From assembly GCA_029204225.1 (NCBI GenBank), contig CM055107.1, positions 3,600,706 to 3,664,705 on the forward strand: a stretch of DNA of 64,000 nucleotides, written 5' to 3'. The notes beneath the pieces were generated by a model. The model ran no database searches, was not told where the DNA came from, and saw only the letters and a program-made list of their open reading frames with translations. Both the position numbers and the translations under genes were made by a program. Within the stretch, counting starts at the first letter, position 1, and every line of letters starts with the position of its first letter. This DNA comes from Diphasiastrum complanatum (Eukaryota > Streptophyta > Lycopodiopsida > Lycopodiales > Lycopodiaceae). Below are positions 52,501 through 57,990 of the stretch, one piece after another.

Positions 52501-54578
52501 TTAGTCGTGATGTGCATTTTGATGAAAAGAATTCATTGGATGTGCCCAACTCATATCTTGAAGGGGGACAGCCCACATAGTGTGAATGTTGAAGTTTTTC
52601 CAGATTTGGTACCATCTTCTATTGCTGGAGATAAGGGACAACAATCAACCAGTTTCGACCTGCCCAACACCTCATCAAGTTTAGAGCCTAATGTTCATCA
52701 AGAATCGCCCGTTGTTGCTCAAAATCATGGAACTCAGCCTGACCAAAAATTCACTTGTTTGATATGGAAGGCTTGAAAACTTTTGATTACTATGAAACAC
52801 ATGAGAATCAGTGATTTCAAGTCGCAAATGAAGTGAAGCAACAACAGGCGCAACATGTATATGAGAAACAATACGAGTTTCAAGAAAGGAATGTGTACTG
52901 CTAGTGTCAACTTAAGCAATAAATTCATTGCCGGTAATACATAAATGTAAATGAATGCAACTATTTCAGTTGGTAAGACCAAGCTTGCTATCCTAAGTAG
53001 CATAGGCAAGATGAGCAAGACATTCGGCTAGCTCAGGAACTCAAGAGGGAGGGTTCCTCGTTAATGCAGATCTGCGGATTGGGGCTTTTGCTTCAAAGCA
53101 ATGCTTTTTTGAACAAATTTCTGCCATCTCATCATTTGACCAATGACAAAGAACAAGAGAACGAGGATTGGCCACAAGTAGAATAGAAGGACCCAAAATA
53201 GTAGAAGAAGCAACAATTTAAAATTGTGATATGATTTTTTCATGAGTTGTTATTAGAGGTTCTTAGGCTGCATGGGTCCCATCTAAAATTTTGTGTAATC
53301 ATCAAGGGCTTATGGCATAGGCAATGTTGAAGGTAACACACAATGCCTCACCAGACAGAAGTGGATGAGCAAGCTTTCTTGGCATCTGAATACAAGTTAT
53401 CCTCTTGCCGTACTCATAAACTTCATTACACATACATTTTAGTGGCCCTTCGGGGTGTTTCCAATACCAAGTGATTTGGATAAATTGACAGACAATGATC
53501 TGAAACATTGACACATTTAGTAGCTATCAGGAAAGAGTACACCTAAACCTAAAAGAGCTGTTCAGCAAATGGATTTTTAGTTCCTTTTTTTTCTGATTTA
53601 GTACCTGTTATTTTTTCTTTCACATCTATAGGTTTGACAGCATAGCTAATGAAAATTTTCTTGCTAAGCATCACGTTGACTTGTTAGTGCAAGTGGCTGT
53701 TTTAGCTATTACACTTAAAAATGATATGAACTGCATGAGGAAAATGAAGTGTGAATTTACATTGAGTTTGTTGTCACATTCTTTTACTAGCTGCTAACTT
53801 GTTGACATTAATTAAAGCCTTGCTGAGAAGTATCCTAGTATGGATCACATGATTACTGCTAATATTCGAAAAAAGCTTGCAGTGTCTATTTTTCTAAAAT
53901 ATACAGTAAAAATCTCTTGCAGATATCAGAAAACCATGCAAAAATCTTCAGCTTTCAAAGAATTGACAGTAGAGTTTTCTTGCAGGTATCAGAAAACCAT
54001 GCAAAGATCACATGCTTGAATGGGGCGTTTTTTCTCACTGATCTTCAGAGCGAAAGGGGAACTTGGATTACAAAGTAAGCTTGCGTTGGTTTCTGTTATC
54101 ACCCACAATTCAGCTATTTTTCTTGTGTCATGCAAAGTAGTGCACATTTCAGTCTCTGTATGGTGGTTTGCTAATACACTGTACATGGAGGAATAGTAAT
54201 CGATAAATGCAGTAGGAAAATAATCATATCATATGCTTTGCAGTGTTGATGGTGGCCGTTACCAACTGCCTCCCTATATGCCAGTAAGGTTACACCCTGG
54301 TGATACAATTGAACTTGGATCAGGAGAAGAGGTAGTTTTCAATGACCTACCATGGCATTAGTTAGGCAAGTGTGAATCATATATTTAGTAGATTGTAAGG
54401 TAGGGTATCAGCATTGCATAAAATGGCAAAAATTCAGTGATCGTACTCATTCACGACATTCTCTGTTCAGCAGGTAGCATTCAAAGTGAGGTTGAGAAAG
54501 TCCGTTTCTGAAGTTAACACCAAAGTTACTGACAGCCAGGACAAACTCAAAACTTTTGCCGTTGCAGAAAAGAGCTGA
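12779..54578 (+). CDS. ZEP: zeaxanthin epoxidase, chloroplastic (16 coding exons, 41.8 kb gene)
   Basis: FAD-dependent monooxygenase that converts zeaxanthin via antheraxanthin to violaxanthin in the chloroplast. The reaction belongs to the xanthophyll cycle and feeds abscisic acid synthesis. Exons: 12779-13437, 37091-37253, 37505-37579, 37784-37884, 38163-38278, 41194-41405, 41617-41708, 47284-47398, 47556-47659, 47898-47943, 48041-48105, 48414-48518, 49009-49063, 53986-54074, 54244-54331, 54474-54578. All introns are GT-AG and all phases agree, giving 2190 nt and 729 residues with stop. Residues 1-130 are a Ser/Lys-rich transit peptide, longer than usual. The FAD-binding GGGIGG is at 138-143, the DG motif GADG at 292-295, the GD motif GDSAHAMQPN from 423, and an FHA domain at about 600-700. 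The coding sequence has no internal stop or frameshift, so the gene appears intact despite transposon-filled introns of 23.65, 5.6 and 4.9 kb. ZEP proteins are usually about 660 residues. Confidence 0.93.
13438..15729 (+). other. ZEP intron 1, proximal part
   Basis: No gene is seen. The stretch 14255-14360 repeats 'gagtcaggagt' and its inverted form 'gactc' several times. A (CT)n run lies at 14717-14752. The frames at 13568-13935 are chance. Confidence 0.6.
15730..16179 (-). repeat. 3' LTR of the gypsy element
   Basis: About 450 bp. On the - strand it starts AGTTATGGACTC and ends GTTCATAACT, a 7-bp terminal inversion (AGTTATG/CATAACT). The familiar TG...CA lies 5 bp further in. An internal 60-bp segment (agggcccaaggccaa... 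to ...ctaaatgtca) is imperfectly duplicated near its U3 end. Confidence 0.8.
16224..20932 (-). pseudogene. gypsy gag-pol polyprotein, one stop and one frameshift
   Basis: Gag starts at the ATG at 20932 (MASSPTTPASHSG). A single in-frame TAG at 20446-20444 interrupts gag, after which the same frame continues through 17303. The zinc knuckle has lost its first cysteine (RFRCKSPDHIARDC). Protease ALVDTGSTHS, reverse transcriptase YFDDILVFS and RNase H VETDASNVGLGALL are intact. A 1-base shift near 17465 changes frame in the integrase zinc finger (TCPFCLRNKYSRAKSAG in the new frame). The integrase core follows in 17411-16224 (TDISMDFIIGLP, then SDWDSKF where R of SDRD is W, then GQSEVLNR). A chromodomain closes the protein (FLVQWDGRPVEEATWEP). 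Two lesions make this copy non-autonomous. Confidence 0.92.
20933..21924 (-). other. gypsy 5' leader between primer site and gag
   Basis: About 1 kb of untranslated leader, with many copies of the short word gggcgcc/ggcgccc. Open frames here on the - strand are not recognisable proteins. Confidence 0.7.
21925..21936 (-). other. primer binding site (initiator tRNA-Met)
   Basis: The - strand reads TGGTATCAGAGC directly next to the 5' LTR end. Confidence 0.9.
21937..22251 (-). repeat. 5' LTR of the gypsy element, truncated
   Basis: Matches 15730-16043 almost exactly and then stops at 'ggtctaaatgt', after which the sequences diverge. About 135 bp of the outer LTR are missing. Confidence 0.9.
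22560..23670 (+). pseudogene. decayed coding-like region, family not recognised
   Basis: Three + frames can be chained with shifts. One runs at about 22575-23028 (EERFFNLHTRKIFF, SPYPLIFIDDLDEENA), one at about 22990-23260 (IDFWVILAHLTKKEIQTCKV, SKQTWAKIRGHF, then KRPFFKCRYGDNC in another frame), and one at about 23370-23700 (FPYVATEAARDAVKAHLTFL, DKILIVYYKEVVREV). The composition is protein-like (hydrophilic, few stops per chained frame), but I do not recognise a domain. It may be a gag-like region of an unknown retroelement or an old gene fragment captured in the intron. Confidence 0.35.
23675..23985 (-). pseudogene. LINE-type (non-LTR) reverse transcriptase fragment
   Basis: The - strand reads IEEARSRHERVYCSFVDFRKAFD, then LIQRLRDL, ALYKRVWGCF, GLSERVRSTIGVKLGCSLSP and a GWYIDEL block. 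These are the middle reverse transcriptase motifs of plant LINEs. Only about 100 residues remain. It is bounded on one side by a (GA)n tract and on the other by the unrecognised region. Confidence 0.85.
23985..24061. repeat. (GA)n microsatellite
   Basis: About 38 GA units. A second GA run lies at 24204-24256. Confidence 0.97.
24204..24256. repeat. (GA)n microsatellite
   Basis: About 26 GA units, 140 bp beyond the preceding GA tract. Confidence 0.97.
24270..24400 (+). repeat. degenerate 10-bp tandem repeat
   Basis: Roughly a dozen variants of ggttcagtat follow each other, for example attcagtatggttcagtac and gattcagtatgg. Confidence 0.8.
24627..25762 (-). mobile_element. hAT deletion derivative (element 1)
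   Basis: Bounded by CATAG (24627-24631) and CTATG (25758-25762), with ATATATAT directly outside both ends; 1136 bp. The ends are rich in GGTACC and match the ends of the large element at 28526-36928, in inverted order. The inside matches that element's 5' coding region joined directly to its 3' terminal region, so about 4.9 kb are missing at a short 'actgt' junction. It is therefore a non-autonomous internal deletion product. Confidence 0.88.
24732..25412 (-). CDS. BED zinc finger-only protein from hAT deletion derivative
   Basis: An uninterrupted 226-residue frame from the ATG at 25412. Residues 1-130 match the N-terminus of the transposase at 28877 (MVQSDLSGLWDEVDIVRRVA). They include the BED-type finger (CRYCLVEFAASLTRLKGHLL; the C-x2-C pair and one H are visible) and a Pro-rich linker. 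The last ~60 residues come from what is 3' terminal non-coding sequence in the full element (CTCPHVMLPP to a Phe-rich end). With the DNA-binding part but no catalytic domain, such a protein could occupy transposon ends; this is inference. No promoter was identified. Confidence 0.55.
   Translation of the reverse strand: MVQSDLSGLWDEVDIVRRVADKANKTSQKIVRCRYCLVEFAASLTRLKGHLLDARAKNGATLNAAPCGSMTVPDRQRLLDTYGPRLVVGENTISEGILRFCTAPYVADPELLHAWLARTRRGSASSSSPFTPHPPQTVPPHAPPSAQIPVDPVPSRPTVATAVPPPPTVCTCPHVMLPPFVGLPLAPPSAHPQCPCATAPVPYIMYCTLFFYTQNPFFLLFFVLFW
25763..25796. repeat. (AT)n between hAT elements
   Basis: A pure AT dinucleotide run that forms the entire spacer between element 1 and the small MITE. 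Confidence 0.95.
25797..25990. mobile_element. 194-bp hAT-type MITE with GGTACC-rich ends
   Basis: Bounded by CATAG and CTATG with ATATATAT on both sides. Its left arm (cccgcggatcccggtaccgcgg) resembles the transposase-side end of the large element. Its right arm (ggcggtaccgtaccggcggtacc, then ggacactatg) resembles the other end. Only about 60 bp of A/T-rich filler separate them. Confidence 0.85.
26921..27081 (+). pseudogene. BED zinc finger segment of hAT transposase
   Basis: From the ATG at 26921 the frame reads MPVVGRGMWAEVDVIQG and then CRWRCYHCGLEFTGSLTRVR followed by DHLLHN, a BED finger (C-x2-C ... H). It stops at a TGA right after. It corresponds in position to the N-terminus of the transposase at 28877. 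Confidence 0.75.
27473..27628 (+). pseudogene. hAT transposase fragment upstream of the dimerisation domain
   Basis: After a gttgcag acceptor-like site the frame reads RQELIDIWHQRWDYFHRPIH then RVADMLHPLW and LELHRGWLEYTN. This aligns with TELKFIWETRWNYFHRSIHS and LEADWLQYIH of the 30856 exon. A stop follows. Confidence 0.8.
27842..27964 (-). pseudogene. truncated copy of the antisense accessory ORF (copy 1)
   Basis: Reads MAERIPP, then KLEEDIRRHNKRHRKQEA and stops at TGA after 40 residues. The first ~33 residues match the 121-residue ORF at 34074-33709. The stop removes the conserved C-terminal block. Confidence 0.7.
28472..28525. repeat. (AT)n between hAT elements
   Basis: A near-pure AT run forming the whole spacer between element 2 and element 3. 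Confidence 0.95.
28877..33185 (+). pseudogene. hAT transposase (BED, DUF659, dimerisation domain) with C-terminal AT-hook extension
   Basis: Exons inferred from GT-AG borders and phase: 28877-30741, 30856-31201, 31293-31454, 31557-33185. Exon 1 has the BED finger (CRYCLVEF...GHLL), a Pro-rich linker, then DUF659 (YGCSIMSDGWTDVRRRPILN; first catalytic Asp) and VTDNATNC (second Asp) with TPCAAHGIDLLMGDIG. Exon 3 has VCERNWSTWALIHTRRKNRL (catalytic Glu and dimerisation). Exon 4 adds 542 residues: a charged coiled-coil-like start, acidic repeats, a Pro-rich stretch, then VRKRPGRPKG and GRRGRPRRAPG, both AT-hook-like. Lesions: TAG at 29645 (likely CAG), TAG at 30080, a frameshift from a 16-bp duplication at 30187-30218, and another near 30380. 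This copy is inactive. Confidence 0.88.
33709..34074 (-). CDS. antisense accessory ORF of the hAT element (copy 2, full length)
   Basis: A 121-residue protein from the ATG at 34074 to the TGA at 33709-33711. It is strongly charged. Residues 10-40 are helical and basic (RRKLEEDIQRHNERHRKQEA), then comes a Pro-rich linker, a block QIGMNFTRRQLIMVRERAAR, and a Glu/Arg/Ala-rich coiled-coil-like tail. I do not recognise the family. It is convergent with the transposase, about 520 bp beyond its stop. Related frames sit at 27964-27842 and 36375-36118. A short leader upstream is in frame but lacks an ATG. Function unknown; an accessory role in transposition is a guess. Confidence 0.6.
   Translation of the reverse strand: MAERIPPKLEGEARRKLEEDIQRHNERHRKQEADIREMLRQTQQRNPEPEPPAPAVGPVPAVNLDLDEQIGMNFTRRQLIMVRERAARRRANQEAARANREAEQERQNNAPDEGEESVEDQ
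34466..36780 (+). repeat. second copy of the 3' third of element 3
   Basis: From 34466 (gattgcacagattgggaggc) the sequence repeats 32080 onward, an offset of about 2386 bp. It includes the Pro-rich and AT-hook coding part (34635-35420), the 3' UTR-like segment, and the antisense ORF. The first copy runs out at 34465 in the terminal sequence ggtagttaata that also lies at the inner edge of element 1's end, so a whole 3' end was duplicated. The coding part carries stops (for example the TAG at about 34621) and frameshifts. Confidence 0.88.
36118..36375 (-). pseudogene. antisense accessory ORF of the hAT element (copy 3, shortened)
   Basis: MAESIPLKPEGEARRKLEED, RHNKRHRKQEADIAEML and QIGMNFTRRQLIMVKERAAR match copy 2. 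A small deletion then ends the frame at TAA after 85 residues, losing the coiled-coil tail. Confidence 0.75.
36929..36946. repeat. (AT)n at the right edge of the hAT block
   Basis: A short AT run after element 3; ordinary intron sequence resumes at tctcgcaaatcgcg. Confidence 0.9.
37091..37253 (+). CDS. ZEP: ZEP exon 2
   Basis: Begins ...W-YIKFDTFTPAVEKGLPVTR, a ZEP hallmark, and runs to NGSKV. The acceptor is gtgcag. The donor aag|gttcat is weak, but it is required by phase and by the family alignment. Confidence 0.93.
37505..37579 (+). CDS. ZEP: ZEP exon 3
   Basis: Twenty-five codons, VTVTLEDGRQFEGDLL to GADGIRSK, containing the DG motif of flavoprotein hydroxylases. The acceptor is gagcag and the donor aag|gtttga. 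Confidence 0.93.
37784..37884 (+). CDS. ZEP: ZEP exon 4
   Basis: Codes for VRNKLLGPQEATYSGYTCYT then GIADFVPPDIETVG, typical ZEP sequence. The donor is ttgg|gtatgc. Confidence 0.93.
38163..38278 (+). CDS. ZEP: ZEP exon 5
   Basis: Codes for YRVFLGHKQYFVSSDVGYGK then MQWYAFYNEPAGGTDPPG. The acceptor is cttcacag and the donor gcg|gtaagc. Confidence 0.93.
38279..41193 (+). other. ZEP intron 5 with imperfect repeats
   Basis: At 38800-39480 variants of a ~100-bp unit recur (ttgctacttggctccctatttggagga, then gccacaatattggacatcctttattgctac). Around 39880-40000 the frame reads EMQGTKAKLERDWFKYVEQV, faintly like the hAT LEADWLQYIHRV segment, but nothing around it confirms a transposase. A run of 11 T lies near 40760. 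No gene is seen. Confidence 0.45.
41194..41405 (+). CDS. ZEP: ZEP exon 6
   Basis: Starts KKSRLLTLFGHWCDAVVDL and ends at the GD motif region (GDSAHAMQPNMGQGGCMAIE), which contacts the FAD ribityl group. The acceptor is ttggcag and the donor gag|gtagag. Confidence 0.93.
41617..41708 (+). CDS. ZEP: ZEP exon 7
   Basis: DGYQLALELSKAMKES and onward to DVLK. The acceptor is gatag and the donor aaaag|gttaaa. Confidence 0.92.
41709..47283 (+). other. ZEP intron 7
   Basis: 5.6 kb without a recognisable gene. It contains the large inverted repeat at 43501-44127 and unassigned AT-rich sequence. The small open frames (42784-42999, 43149-43358, 44294-44488, 45425-45613) look like chance. Confidence 0.6.
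43501..44127. mobile_element. long inverted repeat (foldback/MITE-like)
   Basis: Arm 1 at 43501-43658 and arm 2 at 43970-44127 are imperfect reverse complements of equal length, for example arm 1 ttggaagacccatcgttaac and arm 2 read in reverse ttggaagacccatgttgacc. Weaker pairing continues into the 310-bp loop. No coding capacity. It is probably a foldback MITE. Confidence 0.8.
47284..47398 (+). CDS. ZEP: ZEP exon 8
   Basis: RYESQRRMRVGAIHGMARM then AAIMASTYKPYLGEGLGFLS, the conserved helix at the end of the monooxygenase core. The acceptor is gatacag and the donor tcg|gtgtgg. Confidence 0.92.
47556..47659 (+). CDS. ZEP: ZEP exon 9
   Basis: ILTKLRIPHPGRVGGQFF then RIAMPIMLNWVLGGN. The acceptor is aaattag and the donor acag|gtaaat. 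Confidence 0.93.
47898..47943 (+). CDS. ZEP: ZEP exon 10
   Basis: A short exon, SALEGRIPSCRLTDK, matching the LEGRPLSCRLSDKA block of other ZEPs. The acceptor is gtgcag and the donor aag|gtatgg. Confidence 0.92.
48041..48105 (+). CDS. ZEP: ZEP exon 11
   Basis: ASNKLKEWFDNDDALERAVSAE. The donor must be gcaga|gtcagt at 48106. The next GT (48110) would break the frame before the conserved WYL of exon 12. Confidence 0.9.
48414..48518 (+). CDS. ZEP: ZEP exon 12
   Basis: Starts WYLVPSGE and enters the FHA domain (TIFQFGKDRPTYIG). The acceptor is gatacag and the donor ttgg|gtaagc. Confidence 0.92.
49009..49063 (+). CDS. ZEP: ZEP exon 13
   Basis: SVASKSNEDDSIIVNDSQ, the loop and strand of the FHA domain ahead of the S-x-x-HA motif. 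The acceptor is attgcag and the donor caa|gtaagt. Confidence 0.9.
49130..49581 (+). repeat. 5' LTR of the copia element
   Basis: 452 bp with TG...CA ends. The inner edge is fixed by the adjacent primer site. The outer edge rests on the TGTTAGAA motif only, because no second LTR is available. Confidence 0.65.
49582..49593 (+). other. primer binding site (initiator tRNA-Met)
   Basis: TGGTATCAGAGC immediately after the LTR end. Confidence 0.9.
50261..52776 (+). pseudogene. copia gag-protease-integrase polyprotein, degenerate
   Basis: Gag starts at the ATG at 50261 (MAKESEGIGSLFSEDRLDGT) with the UBN2-type core. A frameshift near 50990 splits the zinc knuckle, which in the other frame reads CYYCKRYGHFIKDC. 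Protease is WVIDSGATRHMTS. After a TGA at 51609 come the GAG_pre-integrase block (LWHARFGHLN) and integrase core (DLVHSDVCGPM, LRTDRGGEYIK). A TGA at 52101 precedes TTPYTPQQNGVAERKNRTLM. The post-core block ends KIIVSRDVHFDE, and a shift near 52570 follows. Reverse transcriptase and RNase H are missing. Confidence 0.92.
52805..53075 (-). pseudogene. Ty3/gypsy protease-region fragment
   Basis: In mixed frames the - strand reads ECLAHLAYAT, ITGNEFIA, VDTSSTHSFL. This aligns with CHAQLAYAT, ITEREYIALVDTGSTHSFI of the gypsy element at 15.7-22.3 kb. It abuts the broken end of the copia element, so one may have inserted into or replaced part of the other. Stops and shifts make it a relic. Confidence 0.65.
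53905..54009 (+). repeat. 63-bp tandem duplication across the exon 14 splice acceptor
   Basis: The acceptor and exon start cttgcag + tatcagaaaaccatgcaaa occur at 53917-53941 and again at 53980-54004, exactly 63 bp apart. The intervening bases have no stop in the ZEP frame. Confidence 0.92.
53986..54074 (+). CDS. ZEP: ZEP exon 14
   Basis: VSENHAKITCLNGAFFLTDL then QSERGTWIT, the core of the FHA domain (S-x-x-H and the SE-x-GTW block). The acceptor is cttgcag. A near-copy of this acceptor and the exon start lies exactly 63 bp upstream (53923). Confidence 0.92.
54244..54331 (+). CDS. ZEP: ZEP exon 15
   Basis: VDGGRYQLPPYMPVRLHPGD then TIELGSGEE, the C-terminal FHA strands. The acceptor is tttgcag and the donor gag|gtagtt. 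Confidence 0.92.
54474..54578 (+). CDS. ZEP: ZEP exon 16 (terminal)
   Basis: VAFKVRLRKSVSEV to KTFAVAEKS and TGA. The acceptor is an NAGNAG (ttcagcag). Use of the first AG would start the exon at 54471 and add one Gln in frame. Confidence 0.9.
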   Translation, partial: VAFKVRLRKSVSEVNTKVTDSQDKLKTFAVAEKS

Positions 54579-54970
54579 AAACTGCCTGCAGAAAATGAAA
54601 TTAGAGAGTTGCCAAAGTGTGTCCTGAACTTGGGAGTTCTCTTGAAGTCTTGAGAAAAAGTGTATATCTATGTAATATATTATCAAACTGACAAAATTAC
54701 ATCCAAGTGCTACCAAGCCGCATTCTGAGACCCTGCCGCCTTTTAGGCACATTACTTTGAAATCATACGAAAGATTGAAGTACTTAGGTTTAAAATTTCT
54801 TTTTTTTAATTTTTATTTTATTTAATTTTTTAATATGTATGGTAATTCATAAAAATGCCACGTATTTAGATAATGATTTTGAAATAGGTTTGGGTAGTTT
54901 TAGGCACAATCATTTTAAATGCTTTCGAATGGATAATTTTGCTTTTTGTTGGCTTTGGCTATTAGGTACT
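54579..54970 (+). other. probable ZEP 3' UTR and flank
   Basis: AT-rich, with a T-rich stretch at 54795-54835. No canonical AATAAA was identified near the stop, so the transcript end is not placed. Confidence 0.4.
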
Positions 54971-55111
54971 ATGGAAGGAGCCGGGCAAGCACAAGCCATT
55001 TTACCCGGTAAGGATTTTTAGAATTTTTTGGGCAAGGCCTAGAGGGGTCGAGCCTAAAAAATTTTGGAAAGCCGAACCGGATAAAATGGCTTGTGCCCGG
55101 GCGCCTTCCAT
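54971..55111. mobile_element. 141-bp foldback (hairpin) element
   Basis: The left arm begins atggaagg and contains cacaagccattttacccggt. The right arm, read in reverse, begins atggaagg and contains cacaagccattttatccggt. The pairing, with small loops, runs over nearly the whole 141 bp. No coding capacity. Confidence 0.85.
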
Positions 55112-57990
55112 TGCGTAATGGATACTTGGACTTTTTTTGACCAATCTGACATTGCCATGTGGCAAGCATGCGCCTGGCACCTAACACACAGGTGGAATGA
55201 GCACTACATTTTTTAAAAAAAAAACAGATGACTATTCGGCTTTTTAATTTGTTGAGTAAATGGGCAAAATAGTCACCAAGAATCCATAAGGTGGGCGTCC
55301 TCGTGCCTTCTCGCACGCATACATTGGCTATCTCTGGTGGCTGTCCAAGCTACGCATTTGGGATGGCTGGAATAAAGAACTCTACTTGTAAACAACTCTT
55401 GATATGAAGGAAACTACTTGGAGTGTGTATGTAGTATTCAAGTATTTGAAGCAATTTTTAGGAACCATTGTTGATTATGTTCTTCATGCACAATGGGCTT
55501 TCATCTAACTTGACCCAGTTGGCATCACATAAAATGGGGTTTCCAATAGTTTTAGCTACATAACTCCAATTTATTCTCTAAATAAACAAAAAAAAAATTA
55601 ACGAGAATTTTCTATATGGACATGTGTGTACACGCATGTGTGTGTGTGTGTGTGTGTGTGTGTAGAATGTTAGTAGGTTGCAACCAATCAAATTAAACAA
55701 TCATTGATCTTTCAATATTTGCCTTTTTACTATGTAGAGCCTAATAAAACACATAAAGAGACCATACTCTTCCATGGTGATCCTTCGCCTTGACATAAGC
55801 TCCTAATTCCAATAACAATGTCAAAAATTTTGTAAATAAGACAAGAGAAACACCTATTAGAAAGTGTCAAAATCTACTAAATTTTGTCTAAATAATAAAT
55901 TTAACATGGATTCTATCAAAATGTCTAAATTAATCATATCTATATGTGATGGCAAAAAGTTTTCTACCTCCAATTTTTCATGACTTATGGATGCGTGCGA
56001 AGGAGAATATCGCCAATAGGAGTAGAGGACCATGATCATTTGTAGGTACTTGTTCGACATACTAAACATTATTCTCCTTGATAGAATCATGCAAATGCTC
56101 AGTGGACACAACTTAAGAATTGGCCCATACAACTGATCTTGGTTATATATCCAGATTTCAATCCTTACAATGAGTTGACAAATAAATGTGACATTCACCA
56201 TCATAGTGAAATATATATCTAAAAAATGAAGCATGGAATCAATAGAAAGAAGAGATCTCTTGGATGGATATCACTATGGATGCCCCCCAACTATCTCTTA
56301 CTAAACTTCTAAATAATTCTAGTTAACTCCACAAGGGAATAGAGAAGATAAGATAAACAAGTATCCCATAATGAAATACAAAATAAACCAATGGAGAAGG
56401 CCTATTGGGGCTCGAGCACCTACTACAAGGTATTCATTCACCAATGGGAACACAAGATAGCATAAAGAGTAGTCTATTACAACATAAGCTTGTACAAGTG
56501 TTATGGAAGACTTACCTATACTCCCATATATGCCAAGAGTGGTGGGCCTATGTTCTAATGTGCTTATGGGACTAAACTTAAGCTTAATGCTAATTAACTT
56601 GTAAGTGTCTTCTCTTAACCAAATGAAGTGCACTTACAATGAACTTCCGATTTAAATCTTTAACCATGAACTTCGGAATTAAATCTTAAACCTAGACTTT
56701 CTAAGTTAAACTATTACAAATGGTTGTTTGTAATTGTTAAATTTCAAATAGTAAAGGGTCTAAATATAAAGTTTTCCTAAGCCTTTATTTGCTCTACCAA
56801 TTGAATTTACTTGTGGGCTTACAAAACACATGCCACAATAAATTCTTAAACTTGAAAAACCTTGGGCTAACATTATCTCCCTCTTTATTGGATTGGCGGT
56901 CCCACACCAATAGCAATGTAAAGAACCTCGCTCCTTATGGTCTTGGAGGAGTCAAAGTCGGTGTAGCTAATAGATGTGGAACTTTTTGTAAAGTGATGCT
57001 TTGTAGAAGATGAAGCTTTGAAGAAGTATGAGCGTCGATTTGGCTCTTTGATGAGTTGTATTTCCAATTGCCCATGTTGATGATTCAATGGACGATGTAC
57101 AAGAGCTTGGGTTGTTGAATATGGTATTCAAACAACACAAGGTGTGAATGAACGATAATGAGATGAAGATGAGGGTAAGTAATAAGATGTGAGTCAAATA
57201 TGGGGGCGGTGGTGGAGGTGAATGAATGGATAAAAAGGTACTAAACACTTGAAAAAATACAGTGGAATCTAAAAACATTATGTGAGAGTTTTGATCTATA
57301 GTCCAGACAGGTGTGCGAGTTCTATTTATGGAAAAAAGCTCTTAAGGAATCAATATTCTTGATAGGGTAAACTCGCAAAGGAGGGTACTACACACTTGAA
57401 AAATACAGAGGAATCTAAAAACAGGTTGTGCGAGTTCCCAGTATGTGTGCGAGTTTGTTTTGACCAAAAATGGCTAAAAATAGCGTTGACTACTCAAAAT
57501 TCATACTTTTCACAGTGGAAGGAACTCTCACAAGGGTGTAAGAACTCATGTTACTGATGTTTGAGTCAAAAGGATAGTGTGCGAGTTTGTTCTTAAACAT
57601 TTTTTTGTGAAAAAATTATGTTTAAGTCGAATTTTTGACAAAGGTTGGCCCCAGAGAACTGATGGGGCAAGGAAGATAGAAGAATGCAAACAGACAAGAG
57701 AGCAGGAATATTGCGGAACAGCTCTCCCATTACAATCAGCTGCTAGATACAAAAACAGTCTAATAGAAAGCTTATGCTAAATATGATCACAGCTTTAAGT
57801 GTTCTAATTGCCCAACAAGATCTTAAAAATTAATTTATACTCTCAAAAACAAGAGTACGATCCATCGAAGAGATTAGAAATGGTTTGTGTGTGTGTGGTA
57901 TTACTGGAAATCATATTCAATATGAAGTTTAGTTCTGAGATAGATTGAAACAACAGTGTGATAGCGGGAGTCCCTCAGGCGTCAAAGACA
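55112..57990. other. intergenic, no gene recognised
   Basis: AT-rich. A (GT)n run lies at 55638-55662. Short repeats 'gaacttc(c/g)ga(t/a)ttaaatctt(t/a)aacc' lie at 56640-56690. Open frames are short and unassignable. The right part may already belong to the LTR of the next copia element. Confidence 0.5.

Larger units (their letters stand above)
49130..52790 (+). mobile_element. Ty1/copia element, 5' half only
   Basis: The 5' LTR 49130-49581 starts TGTTAGAA and ends CTACA, followed directly by the primer site TGGTATCAGAGC. Gag, protease and integrase follow. The element ends abruptly at about 52790 before any reverse transcriptase, and no 3' LTR was found before the ZEP exon at 53986. It lies in ZEP intron 13 in sense orientation. 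Confidence 0.88.

Noticed and set aside
53302-53514. Extension of the gypsy relic into 53.3-53.5 kb
   Set aside because: The frame does not align with the gag of the intron 1 element by eye.
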